DNA of 26,997 nt from a virus, in the IMG/VR virus record IMGVR_UViG_3300047552_001695, positions 1 through 26,997 of that record. One strand, written 5' to 3'. Shown one piece after another: positions 1-5,782 of the stretch (its first letter is position 1; every line of letters begins with the position of its first letter). The position numbers were made by a program, and so were the translations under genes. Below the pieces are notes generated by a model. It was not told where the DNA came from, did no database searches, and saw only the letters and a list, made by a program, of their open reading frames with translations.

Positions 1-63
1 GAATATAATGGCTTAATGAAAACAAGTGCAAAATTATTATGTGATTGATTAATTCTTATAGTT

Positions 64-129
64 TAAGTTAAATACAAAAGTGCTCATTGCTCATTATAAT
101 TACCAATGAGTATTTTTGTATTTAACTTA
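64..129 (+). terminator. Long hairpin, probable terminator of the upstream unit
   Basis: Two 26-nt arms (64-89 and 104-129) separated by a 14-nt loop are complementary along their whole length. In RNA copied from the + strand the only non-Watson-Crick positions are two G-U wobbles; in minus-strand RNA these become A-C mismatches, so the structure favours + strand transcripts. The inner CTCATTG/CAATGAG part is followed by a T-rich stretch, as in an intrinsic terminator, and the outer A-rich/T-rich arms extend the pairing. It sits just upstream of the promoter at 139. Confidence 0.6.
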
Positions 130-138
130 TAAATGTAC

Positions 139-167
139 TTGACAAATTTGCCATAATATGATATGCT
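139..167 (+). promoter_or_regulatory. Sigma-A promoter for the 265-1435 unit
   Basis: A perfect -35 box TTGACA (139-144), a 17-nt spacer and TATGCT (162-167) as -10 box. The bases before the -10 are TATGA, an extended -10 (TRTGn) element. Predicted start is near 174, giving a leader of about 90 nt before the ATG at 265. Confidence 0.6.
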
Positions 168-235
168 ATTGATGTGGAAATATAATATGGCATAGCCAAA
201 GTAAATATTTCTACTATATAATTAAAATATAAAGT

Positions 236-250
236 TGTGACATAGTCACA
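236..250 (+). promoter_or_regulatory. Perfect 6-3-6 palindrome in the leader (possible operator or RNA hairpin)
   Basis: TGTGAC-ATA-GTCACA lies 14 nt before the start codon at 265 and just 5' of the weak Shine-Dalgarno sequence. It is far downstream of the promoter, so it would act as a roadblock operator or a small translational hairpin if it is functional. Confidence 0.3.
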
Positions 251-264
251 GAAAGCGAGGATTT

Positions 265-432
265 ATGAGTGATAATGTGAAATATGATTTAAGTAATGCG
301 AAAGTTATACACAAAGGACATATATGGCTAGGGTGGATAGATGAACAAGAATTGAAAGGTATTAAATACACCAATGTAGATGAAATGAATAAAGATTTTA
401 ACAAATATTACGATGAAAAGTTTAAGAATTAA
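265..432 (+). CDS. Small unknown protein (55 aa)
   Basis: I do not recognise this gene. It opens with an ATG shortly after a weak purine-rich site (GCGAGG) and runs 55 codons to TAA at 430-432. The product is hydrophilic, begins MSDNVKYDLS, contains GHIWLGWIDEQE in its middle and has a Lys/Asp/Tyr-rich end. No signal peptide or membrane segment is visible. It is the first gene after the promoter at 139 and is followed after 49 nt by the 317-aa gene, so the two probably form one transcript. The short length and weak ribosome site leave some doubt. Confidence 0.55.
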   Translation: MSDNVKYDLSNAKVIHKGHIWLGWIDEQELKGIKYTNVDEMNKDFNKYYDEKFKN

Positions 433-481
433 AATAAAAAATAGGGTGACTCCCGTAATCAGTCGGAATGAAAGGAGATAT

Positions 482-1435
482 ATGAACCATAATGCGCAAG
501 GGATGCAAGACTCTTATTTGACAGCTTTAAATTTGATAGCATCAATAAAGAATACAGAATTGTTAGATGAGGAGTCTAAATCAACATTGCAATGGATGAA
601 ACAGCTAGATATAGGGGAATCGACAGAACCATTGAAGTTTATTGGTAGGATGTGTACATATTTTTCAGGAAAACTCGATGAGGCAATTCGAGAAAATAAC
701 CATCGTACAAGAGTCTCTAATAAATATAATGCATTATGTGAAATCTGTGATATATTAAGAACGGTATATTATAGCATTAATAGGTTGCAGTTAACCGGAA
801 AACAAATTGTACAGGAAGAAATACGTCAACAGGAAGAAATACGTCAACAGGAAGGAATGCGTCAACAGGAAGAAATGCGTCAACAGGAAGAAATGCATTA
901 TGTACGGGAAAAAATAAGTCAACAACGCAAAGAAGAAGGAAAGAATGTAATTGAATCGATAAAGGCATTGCTTGAAAAAGGTGGTAAGCTTCGTAGTGAT
1001 GATAATCATTGCATTGACAAAAAAGAAGAGTACAAAAATAAATATGTATTGGGGGAACCTATGAACTTAAAAATTTTTGACCGTCTTACAAACGAGTTAA
1101 TATGGCAAGATACTACATCCTCCCAATCTATTTTAAAATATGAAAATGGTAAATGGATATTGCAACATATTGTACATTTGATTGATATGAAATTCTTATT
1201 ATTTTGTGGGAAATATAAAAATACCACACACAATATAACATTGGTAGGAAATACCATACTAAAAAGCATTGAAGGCGATGATGATATAATGTTTCAAATG
1301 CGTGTTGATTATGCAAAGATAAAAAATATAGATTTTACATTTAGCAGGAAAAAGATAGACGTAATAACATTTGAATTCGATCATTGTGCGTTTGAAAAGA
1401 TCGGAATTTATAACCCACCATCGACAAATGCATAA
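482..1435 (+). CDS. Unknown protein with central hexapeptide repeats (317 aa)
   Basis: Function not recognised. The reading frame is open from an ATG at 413, but the canonical AAAGGAGATAT immediately precedes the ATG at 482, and 413 overlaps the previous gene, so 482 is the likely start. The N-terminal ~110 residues look helical. Residues ~111-140 are five near-identical QEE(I/M)RQ hexads encoded by an 18-bp tandem repeat, extending into a charged helix (coiled-coil linker). The C-terminal ~130 residues, starting near NLKIFDRLTNELIW, alternate hydrophobic and polar residues as in a beta-rich domain. There is no signal peptide or membrane helix. It is the last gene before the terminator at 1461. 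The shape (helical head, coiled stalk, beta tail) could suit a structural or effector protein, but no function is claimed. Confidence 0.75.
   Translation: MNHNAQGMQDSYLTALNLIASIKNTELLDEESKSTLQWMKQLDIGESTEPLKFIGRMCTYFSGKLDEAIRENNHRTRVSNKYNALCEICDILRTVYYSINRLQLTGKQIVQEEIRQQEEIRQQEGMRQQEEMRQQEEMHYVREKISQQRKEEGKNVIESIKALLEKGGKLRSDDNHCIDKKEEYKNKYVLGEPMNLKIFDRLTNELIWQDTTSSQSILKYENGKWILQHIVHLIDMKFLLFCGKYKNTTHNITLVGNTILKSIEGDDDIMFQMRVDYAKIKNIDFTFSRKKIDVITFEFDHCAFEKIGIYNPPSTNA
812..901 (+). repeat. Five tandem 18-bp units inside the 482-1435 gene
   Basis: Units start at 812, 830, 848, 866 and 884 with consensus CAGGAAGAAATACGTCAA, coding QEEIRQ. The first two are identical; units 3-5 carry a few substitutions (ATG for ATA, GGA for GAA, and a divergent end in unit 5). 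Because the unit is a multiple of three, copy-number change would alter linker length without breaking the frame. Confidence 0.9.
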
Positions 1436-1460
1436 TTGTCTATAAAAATGCAATATTAAT

Positions 1461-1500
1461 AAAAACAATCTAAAACGATTAAATAATTAGATTGTTTTTT
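1461..1500 (+). terminator. Intrinsic terminator after the 482-1435 gene
   Basis: A perfect 13-bp stem (1461-1473 with 1487-1499) and a 13-nt loop ends in a T-run. The left arm starts with an A-run, so the element could also terminate minus-strand transcripts. Confidence 0.75.
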
Positions 1501-1558
1501 ATATTCCACAATCTATCCTACAATCCCAACTAGGGTTCATATACATTAATTTTCATTC

Positions 1559-1580
1559 GGGAGCGACAAGCTCCCTTTTT
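1559..1580 (+). terminator. GC-rich hairpin with T-run upstream of the lysis cassette
   Basis: GGGAGC (1559-1564) pairs with GCTCCC (1570-1575) around a 5-nt loop and is followed by TTTTT. With the terminator at 1461 it brackets a short stretch (1501-1558) that has no gene. It isolates the lysis genes from upstream transcription or acts as an antitermination or processing point in their leader. Confidence 0.65.
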
Positions 1581-1612
1581 ATATTTATATTTTATGCAAA
1601 GGGGGATTTTAC

Positions 1613-1945
1613 ATGGACAGTTGTACGGATCGTGGCGTTTGTTCAGAACACTCTGGAATTTGTGTGAATATGTCAAATATTTCCAAAGAGTTGGACAGCC
1701 TAAAACAAGAATTTCATGAACAAAAAGGCTATATCAACGGAATGTTCCAGAAAACAAACGATGTAACACAAAAATTACGTGACGAAATAAGAGATCTACA
1801 CGTTGGTATCAATGATATCAAAACAACTCTATCAAACAACGAAACAAAAAAAACAAATAAATTCAATTTGTATCTTGCAAGCGGGGTCTTCCCAACAATA
1901 ATCGTAGTAATCGGATATCTATTACAACATTATTTTGGGAAGTAA
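1613..1945 (+). CDS. XhlA-like lysis-associated membrane protein (110 aa)
   Basis: A strong AAAGGGGG site precedes the ATG. The layout matches the XhlA (haemolysin-like) family of Gram-positive phages: a heptad-like, charged helical segment (residues ~22-80) followed by a single C-terminal membrane helix (residues ~86-104, LYLASGVFPTIIVVIGYLL) and a short basic tail. XhlA proteins are known to work with a holin to release the endolysin. The gene stands directly before an amidase and a holin, which supports the role. Unusually, the first 17 residues carry three cysteines (C4, C10, C17), which I do not recall in classical XhlA. Family assignment is by architecture only. Confidence 0.75.
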   Translation: MDSCTDRGVCSEHSGICVNMSNISKELDSLKQEFHEQKGYINGMFQKTNDVTQKLRDEIRDLHVGINDIKTTLSNNETKKTNKFNLYLASGVFPTIIVVIGYLLQHYFGK

Positions 1946-2013
1946 ATTTGGTAACGACATTTATGTCAGTAGCAAAATGTAAATTTTAAGAAAATAGGGG
2001 AGAGGAGGAAAAG

Positions 2014-2697
2014 ATGAATATTGTAAAAAAACTCATACAATATAATTTTACACCTAACGCAAACACTGCTGAATATATTGTAATCCATGATACTGGGAAT
2101 AAACAATCGGGAGCAAACGCATTAATGCATTATAAATATTTTAATTCTGGTGACAAAAGTGCCTCGGCTCATTTCTTTTGTGATGATACTCAAATATTAC
2201 AATTGATTGAAGTTAAAGATAAAGCATGGCATTGTGGTGATGGTGGCAATAAATATGGAATTGGTAATAAAAATTCTATTGGGATAGAAATTTGTATTAA
2301 TTCAGATGGGAATTATAATCAGACAATTCAAAATACAATTGAATTAATTGTTGAGTTGATGAAAACATATAATATTCCAATTGATAAAGTAATCAGACAT
2401 TATGATGCTTCTCGAAAGAATTGTCCTCAAACTATGAATGATAATGGCGATTGGACTAAATGGTTAAATTTTAAACAAAAAGTACAGGAGATGATTAATG
2501 ACATGACTAATGTAACTCCAATTGTAGAAGTTGATCAAGAGTTTAAAGATAATTTAGATTATCTTGTCAGCTATGGAAAAATCAACTCACCTTCATATTG
2601 GCTGACTAATTGTGTTCCCAATGGTAAGGTGGATGGCATGTATGCTAAGGCTATTTTAACCAAATTTGCTGAATTATTGAAGAATAATACATATTGA
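2014..2697 (+). CDS. Endolysin: N-acetylmuramoyl-L-alanine amidase (Amidase_2)
   Basis: A 227-aa protein behind a perfect AGGAGG site. Residues ~15-160 form a zinc amidase domain of the T7-lysozyme/PGRP fold: H25 in IVIHDTGN, H129 in VIRHYDAS and C137 in KNCPQ are the expected zinc ligands, and WHCGDGG and IGIEICIN are family motifs. It cleaves the bond between N-acetylmuramic acid and L-alanine in peptidoglycan. Residues ~175-227 form a separate small C-terminal domain (FKDNLDYLVSYGKI... SYWLTNC), presumably wall-binding, which I cannot assign to a named family. There is no signal peptide, so it depends on the flanking holin genes for release. The order XhlA-amidase-holin is a compact phage lysis cassette. 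Confidence 0.93.
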   Translation: MNIVKKLIQYNFTPNANTAEYIVIHDTGNKQSGANALMHYKYFNSGDKSASAHFFCDDTQILQLIEVKDKAWHCGDGGNKYGIGNKNSIGIEICINSDGNYNQTIQNTIELIVELMKTYNIPIDKVIRHYDASRKNCPQTMNDNGDWTKWLNFKQKVQEMINDMTNVTPIVEVDQEFKDNLDYLVSYGKINSPSYWLTNCVPNGKVDGMYAKAILTKFAELLKNNTY

Positions 2698-2710
2698 AAG
2701 GTGGTATGAC

Positions 2711-2896
2711 ATGAATATTCAAAACAGACTTAAATCTAAAACAGCATGGGCTTCCCTAATTACATTATTAATATTTGTGGCTAAGACATATTTTAATTAT
2801 GAATTGCCGGAAGCTGATACTTTAATTAATTTATTGTTAGTTGTGACTTCTGCATTTGGTATCTGGAATAACCCTTCGGATTCTGAGAAGTTTTAA
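2711..2896 (+). CDS. Holin of the phi-LC3/XhlB type (61 aa)
   Basis: An AGGTGG site precedes the ATG, 13 nt after the amidase stop. The short protein has the family pattern: a charged amphipathic start (NIQNRLKSKTAW), a first membrane helix (~13-28), a short turn with Glu/Asp (ELPEADT), a second hydrophobic stretch (~38-52) and an FGIWNNPSDS end typical of this class. Such holins accumulate in the cytoplasmic membrane and open it so the amidase can reach the wall. A terminator follows directly, making this the last lysis gene. Confidence 0.85.
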   Translation: MNIQNRLKSKTAWASLITLLIFVAKTYFNYELPEADTLINLLLVVTSAFGIWNNPSDSEKF

Positions 2897-2923
2897 ATGA
2901 TGTATAGAAAAATTTAAATAAAA

Positions 2924-2963
2924 GGGTACTATCGTATTGTGATAGTACTCTATGTTTTCTTTT
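2924..2963 (+). terminator. Intrinsic terminator of the lysis cassette
   Basis: GGGTACTATC (2924-2933) pairs with GATAGTACTC (2941-2950), with one G-U pair in + strand RNA and a 7-nt loop, followed by a T-rich tail. It separates the late lysis unit from the partition region. Confidence 0.8.
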
Positions 2964-2972
2964 CTTAAATTA

Positions 2973-3084
2973 ACTATAGTGAGTTCTATAGTGATAGTAT
3001 TTATTAGAACTATTAATAGTTTTTATTATAATTAGTATTATAATTAGTATTATAATTAGTATTATAATTAGTACTATAATTAAT
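2973..3084. repeat. 12-bp direct repeats: candidate par centromere/operator
   Basis: The consensus ATTATAATTAGT repeats exactly at 3025, 3037, 3049 and 3061, with a degenerate fifth copy at 3073 (ACTATAATTAAT). Upstream, related but looser units occur at 2973, 2985, 2997 and 3009, also spaced 12 bp apart (for example CTATAGTGA at 2974 and 2986), offset by 4 bp from the second group. The array sits directly upstream of parA, the position of the centromere in type Ib partition systems, where a small ribbon-helix-helix ParB binds short direct repeats and also represses the operon. The repeat itself is seen; the role is inferred. Confidence 0.7.
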
Positions 3085-3107
3085 TCAAGCTCATTATAAA
3101 ATTCATA

Positions 3108-3136
3108 TATACAACTCCAATAATGTATGATACAAT
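3108..3136 (+). promoter_or_regulatory. Probable par promoter
   Basis: TATACA (3108-3113), a 17-nt spacer and TACAAT (3131-3136), preceded by TATGA, an extended -10 element. It lies between the 12-bp repeats and parA, so a protein bound to the repeats could control it. The -35 match is only 4 of 6. Confidence 0.42.
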
Positions 3137-3170
3137 TCACAGCATAATACAACACAGGGAGGGTTTAAAT

Positions 3171-4004
3171 ATGTCAATTGTATCAGACTGTAATAATACG
3201 TACATTTTTTGTAATGTAAAAGGTGGAGTTGGTAAGACGAATTTGCTATACCAAAGTGCAGGAGTAATTTCATCAATGGGATACTCGGTTCTTTGTGTAG
3301 ATGGTGATCCTCAGCATAATTTAACCAAAGCTTTAATCGGTAAAACCCCCAAATTAGGATTGATGGAATTATTATATGGAGAATGTAAATTCACCGATGT
3401 GATATTACGACCTTATCCTGATAGTGCTTTACTACAAAATATATACCTTTTACCTTGTAATTATGAATTGTTCTTTTTTACTAATGATGAAGAAGAATAT
3501 GAACACAAGAATACAATTAAAAAACCTTTGTTGCTCAAAACAATATTTGATAAGGCTAAAATAGATGGCTATATGGATTATGATTTTATTTTTTTTGATA
3601 CTAACCCATCAATCAGTCTTATTACTACTAATATTTTAATTTATGCAAAAAATATAGTAGGCGTATTTGATGCATCTTTAGATAGCATAGAAGGATTTCA
3701 ATTTTTAGAAAATCGCATAGTCAAACCAATTCAAGATAAAATTAATCATGATCTGAAATTATTTGGTATGATTATTAATAATAGTGACCGGCGAACAACC
3801 TTTTCTGCTGCAGTTCTCAAAACAATCATTCGTTTATATGGTGATTTAGTATTCGATGAAAGTATAACACCTTCTACAAAAAACAAACAATCTAGGGCTG
3901 CTAGAATCCCTTTGATCGAATATGAGCCAAAACATCCATCGACCTTACAATTTAATGCATTGACTTTGGAATTTTTGAAAAGGATAGGTGAGACTAATGG
4001 CTAA
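3171..4004 (+). CDS. parA: ParA-type partition ATPase (277 aa)
   Basis: The ATG at 3171 has AGGGAGGG in front, so it is preferred over the ATG at 3123 in the same frame. The protein carries the deviant Walker A box K17-GGVGKT, the A' motif D44-GDPQ and the Walker B-like FFDTNPS near residue 143. It lacks the long N-terminal DNA-binding extension of type Ia ParA, so it looks like the short type Ib form. These ATPases coat the nucleoid and move ParB-bound plasmids to opposite cell halves. It overlaps the parB gene by 8 nt and follows a direct-repeat array, the usual operon layout. It indicates low-copy plasmid maintenance rather than chromosomal integration. Confidence 0.9.
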   Translation: MSIVSDCNNTYIFCNVKGGVGKTNLLYQSAGVISSMGYSVLCVDGDPQHNLTKALIGKTPKLGLMELLYGECKFTDVILRPYPDSALLQNIYLLPCNYELFFFTNDEEEYEHKNTIKKPLLLKTIFDKAKIDGYMDYDFIFFDTNPSISLITTNILIYAKNIVGVFDASLDSIEGFQFLENRIVKPIQDKINHDLKLFGMIINNSDRRTTFSAAVLKTIIRLYGDLVFDESITPSTKNKQSRAARIPLIEYEPKHPSTLQFNALTLEFLKRIGETNG

Positions 4005-4413
4005 AAGAAAAAGTTTTGAAGAGGCTTTTTTGGATATTGATAATGATGTTAATAATAATATTGACACATCTATTAACAATATAATGTCAGATTTATCTAT
4101 GAATAACAATAAAAACATACCAATTATCAGTCCAAGTGCAAATCTGAATACAAATCCTACTATTCCTCTGAATGACTATGTTCAACAAAAAGTTAAAGAA
4201 CTTGAGAACAAAATACGAGTAGATTTAAAAAGGAGATTGAATTATAGCGATAAATATATTGGAATCACCATTTCAATTCGTCCGGCATTACAGGCTTTAA
4301 TCAAAGAAATAAAAGATAAAACTATTCTGGATAAATATGAAATCATAGAATTGTTGTTAATGACGGGCTTAAAGAACATTGATTTATCAGAATATGAAGG
4401 TGTGACGGTTTAA
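3997..4413 (+). CDS. Small ParB-like centromere-binding protein (138 aa)
   Basis: The ATG at 3997 overlaps the end of parA by 8 nt; a GTG at 3988 in the same frame is less likely because it lies inside the AGGATAGGTGAG ribosome site. The N-terminal ~60 residues are Asn/Asp-rich and look disordered. Residues ~92-130 read as a ribbon-helix-helix: a strand (ITISIRPA), a helix (LQALIKEIKDK) and a second helix (YEIIELLLMTGLKNI). In type Ib systems such proteins dimerise through the strand, bind short direct repeats and contact ParA with their flexible tail. The role comes from position and predicted shape, not from recognisable sequence identity. Confidence 0.7.
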   Translation: MAKRKSFEEAFLDIDNDVNNNIDTSINNIMSDLSMNNNKNIPIISPSANLNTNPTIPLNDYVQQKVKELENKIRVDLKRRLNYSDKYIGITISIRPALQALIKEIKDKTILDKYEIIELLLMTGLKNIDLSEYEGVTV

Positions 4414-4443
4414 TATTTAACTTACATTTAAATATTTATTCAT

Positions 4444-4473
4444 TTTAAACCCCTCGAATTCGATGGGTTTAAA
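4444..4473. terminator. 30-nt near-perfect palindrome after parB
   Basis: Symmetric about 4458/4459 with one mismatched pair (4453/4464): outer arms TTTAAACCC/GGGTTTAAA and an inner TCGAATTCGA. The tail on the + strand is only AAATTTTG, so termination of the par operon would be modest. A dimeric repressor site is an alternative. Confidence 0.5.
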
Positions 4474-4508
4474 TTTTGTGGATATATTTAACGATGACGT
4501 TTAATCTA

Positions 4509-4537
4509 TTGACTATCATCGAAACCTTTGATACAAT
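4509..4537 (+). promoter_or_regulatory. Promoter of rep
   Basis: TTGACT (4509-4514), a 17-nt spacer and TACAAT (4532-4537), with TG at the extended -10 position (TTTGA). The predicted start near 4544 gives a rep leader of about 175 nt that spans the whole antisense RNA at 4559-4630. The short inverted repeat TATCA/TGATA (4514-4518, 4529-4533) lies inside it and may be an operator. Confidence 0.6.
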
Positions 4538-4558
4538 ATCTACAAGTAAATACAAAGT

Positions 4559-4630
4559 AAAAACTCCTGACATTTCCACCGACCAAGTGACCTGTCAAGA
4601 GTCCCGATATAGACGCACATATTTGTTTGT
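4559..4630 (-). ncRNA. Predicted antisense (countertranscript) RNA controlling rep
   Basis: A minus-strand promoter (4637-4665) predicts a start near 4630. About 30 nt on, ACTCTTGACA (4602-4593) pairs with TGTCAGGAGT (4572-4563) over a 20-nt loop and runs into TTTTT (4563-4559): an intrinsic terminator that works only on this strand. The stem holds one G-U pair in the antisense RNA, whereas the sense copy has a C-A mismatch. The product, about 72 nt, is fully complementary to the rep leader. The loop includes UUGG, compatible with the YUNR turn found in known copy-control RNAs. This matches plasmid countertranscript logic; expression is untested. Confidence 0.62.
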
Positions 4631-4636
4631 AGATAT

Positions 4637-4665
4637 ATAATATCATACAACATAGAGCATGTCAA
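4637..4665 (-). promoter_or_regulatory. Strong antisense promoter in the rep leader
   Basis: On the minus strand: TTGACA (4665-4660), exactly 17 nt, and TATTAT (4642-4637), preceded by TATGA as extended -10. It is closer to consensus than the rep promoter facing it, as expected for a constitutive copy-control RNA. Confidence 0.68.
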
Positions 4666-4671
4666 CACCTA

Positions 4672-4711
4672 TATCAACTTTGTTGCAAAAATTTTTACAG
4701 TTGATAAGGAG
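4672..4711 (+). promoter_or_regulatory. Leader hairpin abutting the rep Shine-Dalgarno site
   Basis: TATCAACT (4672-4679) pairs with AGTTGATA (4699-4706); the AAGGAG of rep (4706-4711) begins at the last base of the stem, and the loop contains AAAAATTTTT. The bases CTCCT at 4564-4568, inside the antisense target, are complementary to AGGAG here, so a fold-back that hides the ribosome site is possible. Confidence 0.45.
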
Positions 4712-4720
4712 CGATATTAT

Positions 4721-5596
4721 ATGTGTGGACAAACTAATGAAATGTTTTTTAAAGGATACGGAATCATATTTGACATGAACATATCAAATTATTCGAAAAT
4801 CGTTTATTTATATTTATCCAAATGTAAAAATAACAAAACTAATAAATGCTTTCCTTGCCATTATCAAATCAGTAAAGCATGTAGTATCGGGATTACCAGT
4901 GTCAAATCTGCAATAAAAGAATTAGAATCTGTGAAGCTTATTAAAAAAGAACATAGATTTTTAGATAGTAAAAAGGGTAAGACATTTCAAACATCAAATG
5001 AATATACTGTATATTCTCAACCATATGATTCAATTGAAAATGTTGAAAAAATTGAACAAGATGTAAATAATGGCAATAACAAAGAAGATGATAGGGGAGA
5101 GATGGCAAAAATTCCTGAACCCATTCCTACGCCTACGATTAATCCTATAAAAATTAATACGACTACACCCCCGTCGCAATACGCCGACAGAACTATAATT
5201 AATTTTAACAATAAAAATACTAATGATATACATACGTCTATCAATCTATATAAATCAAATCAAAATGATATGATTGATAGCCTGAATTATATTTTTAACA
5301 ATTGTATGTTAGATAAATACGATAAACCCTTACAAGAAATAGTATTAAATACAATTGTGAATATGTATGCTGATGTGACACATTTTAGTAGTCGGAAGAA
5401 GATACCCTTAGAACTTATTCGTTCACAATTGATGAAGTTGAATGTTATTGTTGTTGATACAGCAATTGGTAATTATAGATATGCATTGGAAAAGATGTAT
5501 CCGATTGATAATCATAATTTATATTTTGAATCTGTACTTTGGAATGCTATAATTAATTCTTATACTGAACAAGTAAGAAATTATAATGCTAGTTAA
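4721..5596 (+). CDS. Plasmid replication initiator with winged-helix domain (Rep, 291 aa)
   Basis: AAGGAG lies 9 nt before the ATG. Residues ~10-100 form a helix-turn-helix domain of the kind annotated HTH_36: a hydrophobic helix (YSKIVYLYLSKC), CFPCHYQISKACSIGITSVKSAIKELE and a short wing ending LIKKEHRF. Residues ~105-190 are a low-complexity linker rich in Asn, Pro, Ile and Thr, and ~190-291 form a helical C-terminal domain. Similar proteins next to parAB serve as replication initiators in Firmicute plasmids and phage-plasmids. The structured leader with an opposed antisense RNA supports a copy-controlled initiator. I cannot place it in a named Rep family, and a transcriptional regulator is the main alternative. 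Confidence 0.65.
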   Translation: MCGQTNEMFFKGYGIIFDMNISNYSKIVYLYLSKCKNNKTNKCFPCHYQISKACSIGITSVKSAIKELESVKLIKKEHRFLDSKKGKTFQTSNEYTVYSQPYDSIENVEKIEQDVNNGNNKEDDRGEMAKIPEPIPTPTINPIKINTTTPPSQYADRTIINFNNKNTNDIHTSINLYKSNQNDMIDSLNYIFNNCMLDKYDKPLQEIVLNTIVNMYADVTHFSSRKKIPLELIRSQLMKLNVIVVDTAIGNYRYALEKMYPIDNHNLYFESVLWNAIINSYTEQVRNYNAS

Positions 5597-5612
5597 ATAC
5601 AATAGTAAAGGG

Positions 5613-5684
5613 ATGATAATCGTGAGACAATTTGAAGTTTGGTATTATAGAAAAAGTGGGAAAAGACTTATAATAGTGAAATAA
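5613..5684 (+). CDS. Very short possible ORF after rep (23 aa)
   Basis: ATG at 5613, with AAAGG close in front, opens a 23-codon frame (MIIVRQFEVWYYRKSGKRLI...). It is basic and aromatic. Without homologues it may be noise or a remnant; it is listed because the interval between rep and the recombinase holds no other frame. Confidence 0.2.
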   Translation: MIIVRQFEVWYYRKSGKRLIIVK

Positions 5685-5723
5685 CAGTATAAAGCCATTA
5701 TAAGCTATATCATCTATCTTCGA

Positions 5724-5749
5724 TTGCACAAAAATTTTCCTTTGTGCAA
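5724..5749. other. Inverted repeat resembling a tyrosine-recombinase crossover site
   Basis: TTGCACAAA (5724-5732) and TTTGTGCAA (5741-5749) are perfect 9-bp arms around the asymmetric 8-bp spacer AATTTTCC. There is no T-run on either side, so it is a poor intrinsic terminator. It lies 33 bp beyond the 3' end of the recombinase gene and downstream of rep. Arms of about 9-13 bp with a 6-8-bp directional spacer are the general form of Xer/Cre core sites. Function is inferred. Confidence 0.45.
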
Positions 5750-5782
5750 AGAGAAATATAGGATTTAATCCCCTATTTTCAT

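Noticed and set aside
777-1009. Minus-strand frames over the 18-bp repeats that look like repeated membrane helices
   Set aside because: They are reverse readings of the QEEIRQ repeat; the + strand has the ribosome site and terminator.
1501-1558. Stretch between two terminators considered as a small RNA gene
   Set aside because: No promoter could be recognised inside or just before it on either strand, and it has no internal structure.
2973-3084. Direct repeats considered as a CRISPR array
   Set aside because: Units are 12 bp, contiguous and without unique spacers; there are no cas genes. Position before parA fits a centromere.
2970-3155. Minus-strand frame rich in Ile/Leu repeats
   Set aside because: It is produced by the AT-rich 12-bp repeats, has no ribosome site and is of extremely low complexity.
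5724-5749. Inverted repeat considered as a bidirectional terminator between rep and the recombinase
   Set aside because: Neither side has a T-run and the stem is AT-rich, so termination would be weak; kept as a candidate recombination site instead.
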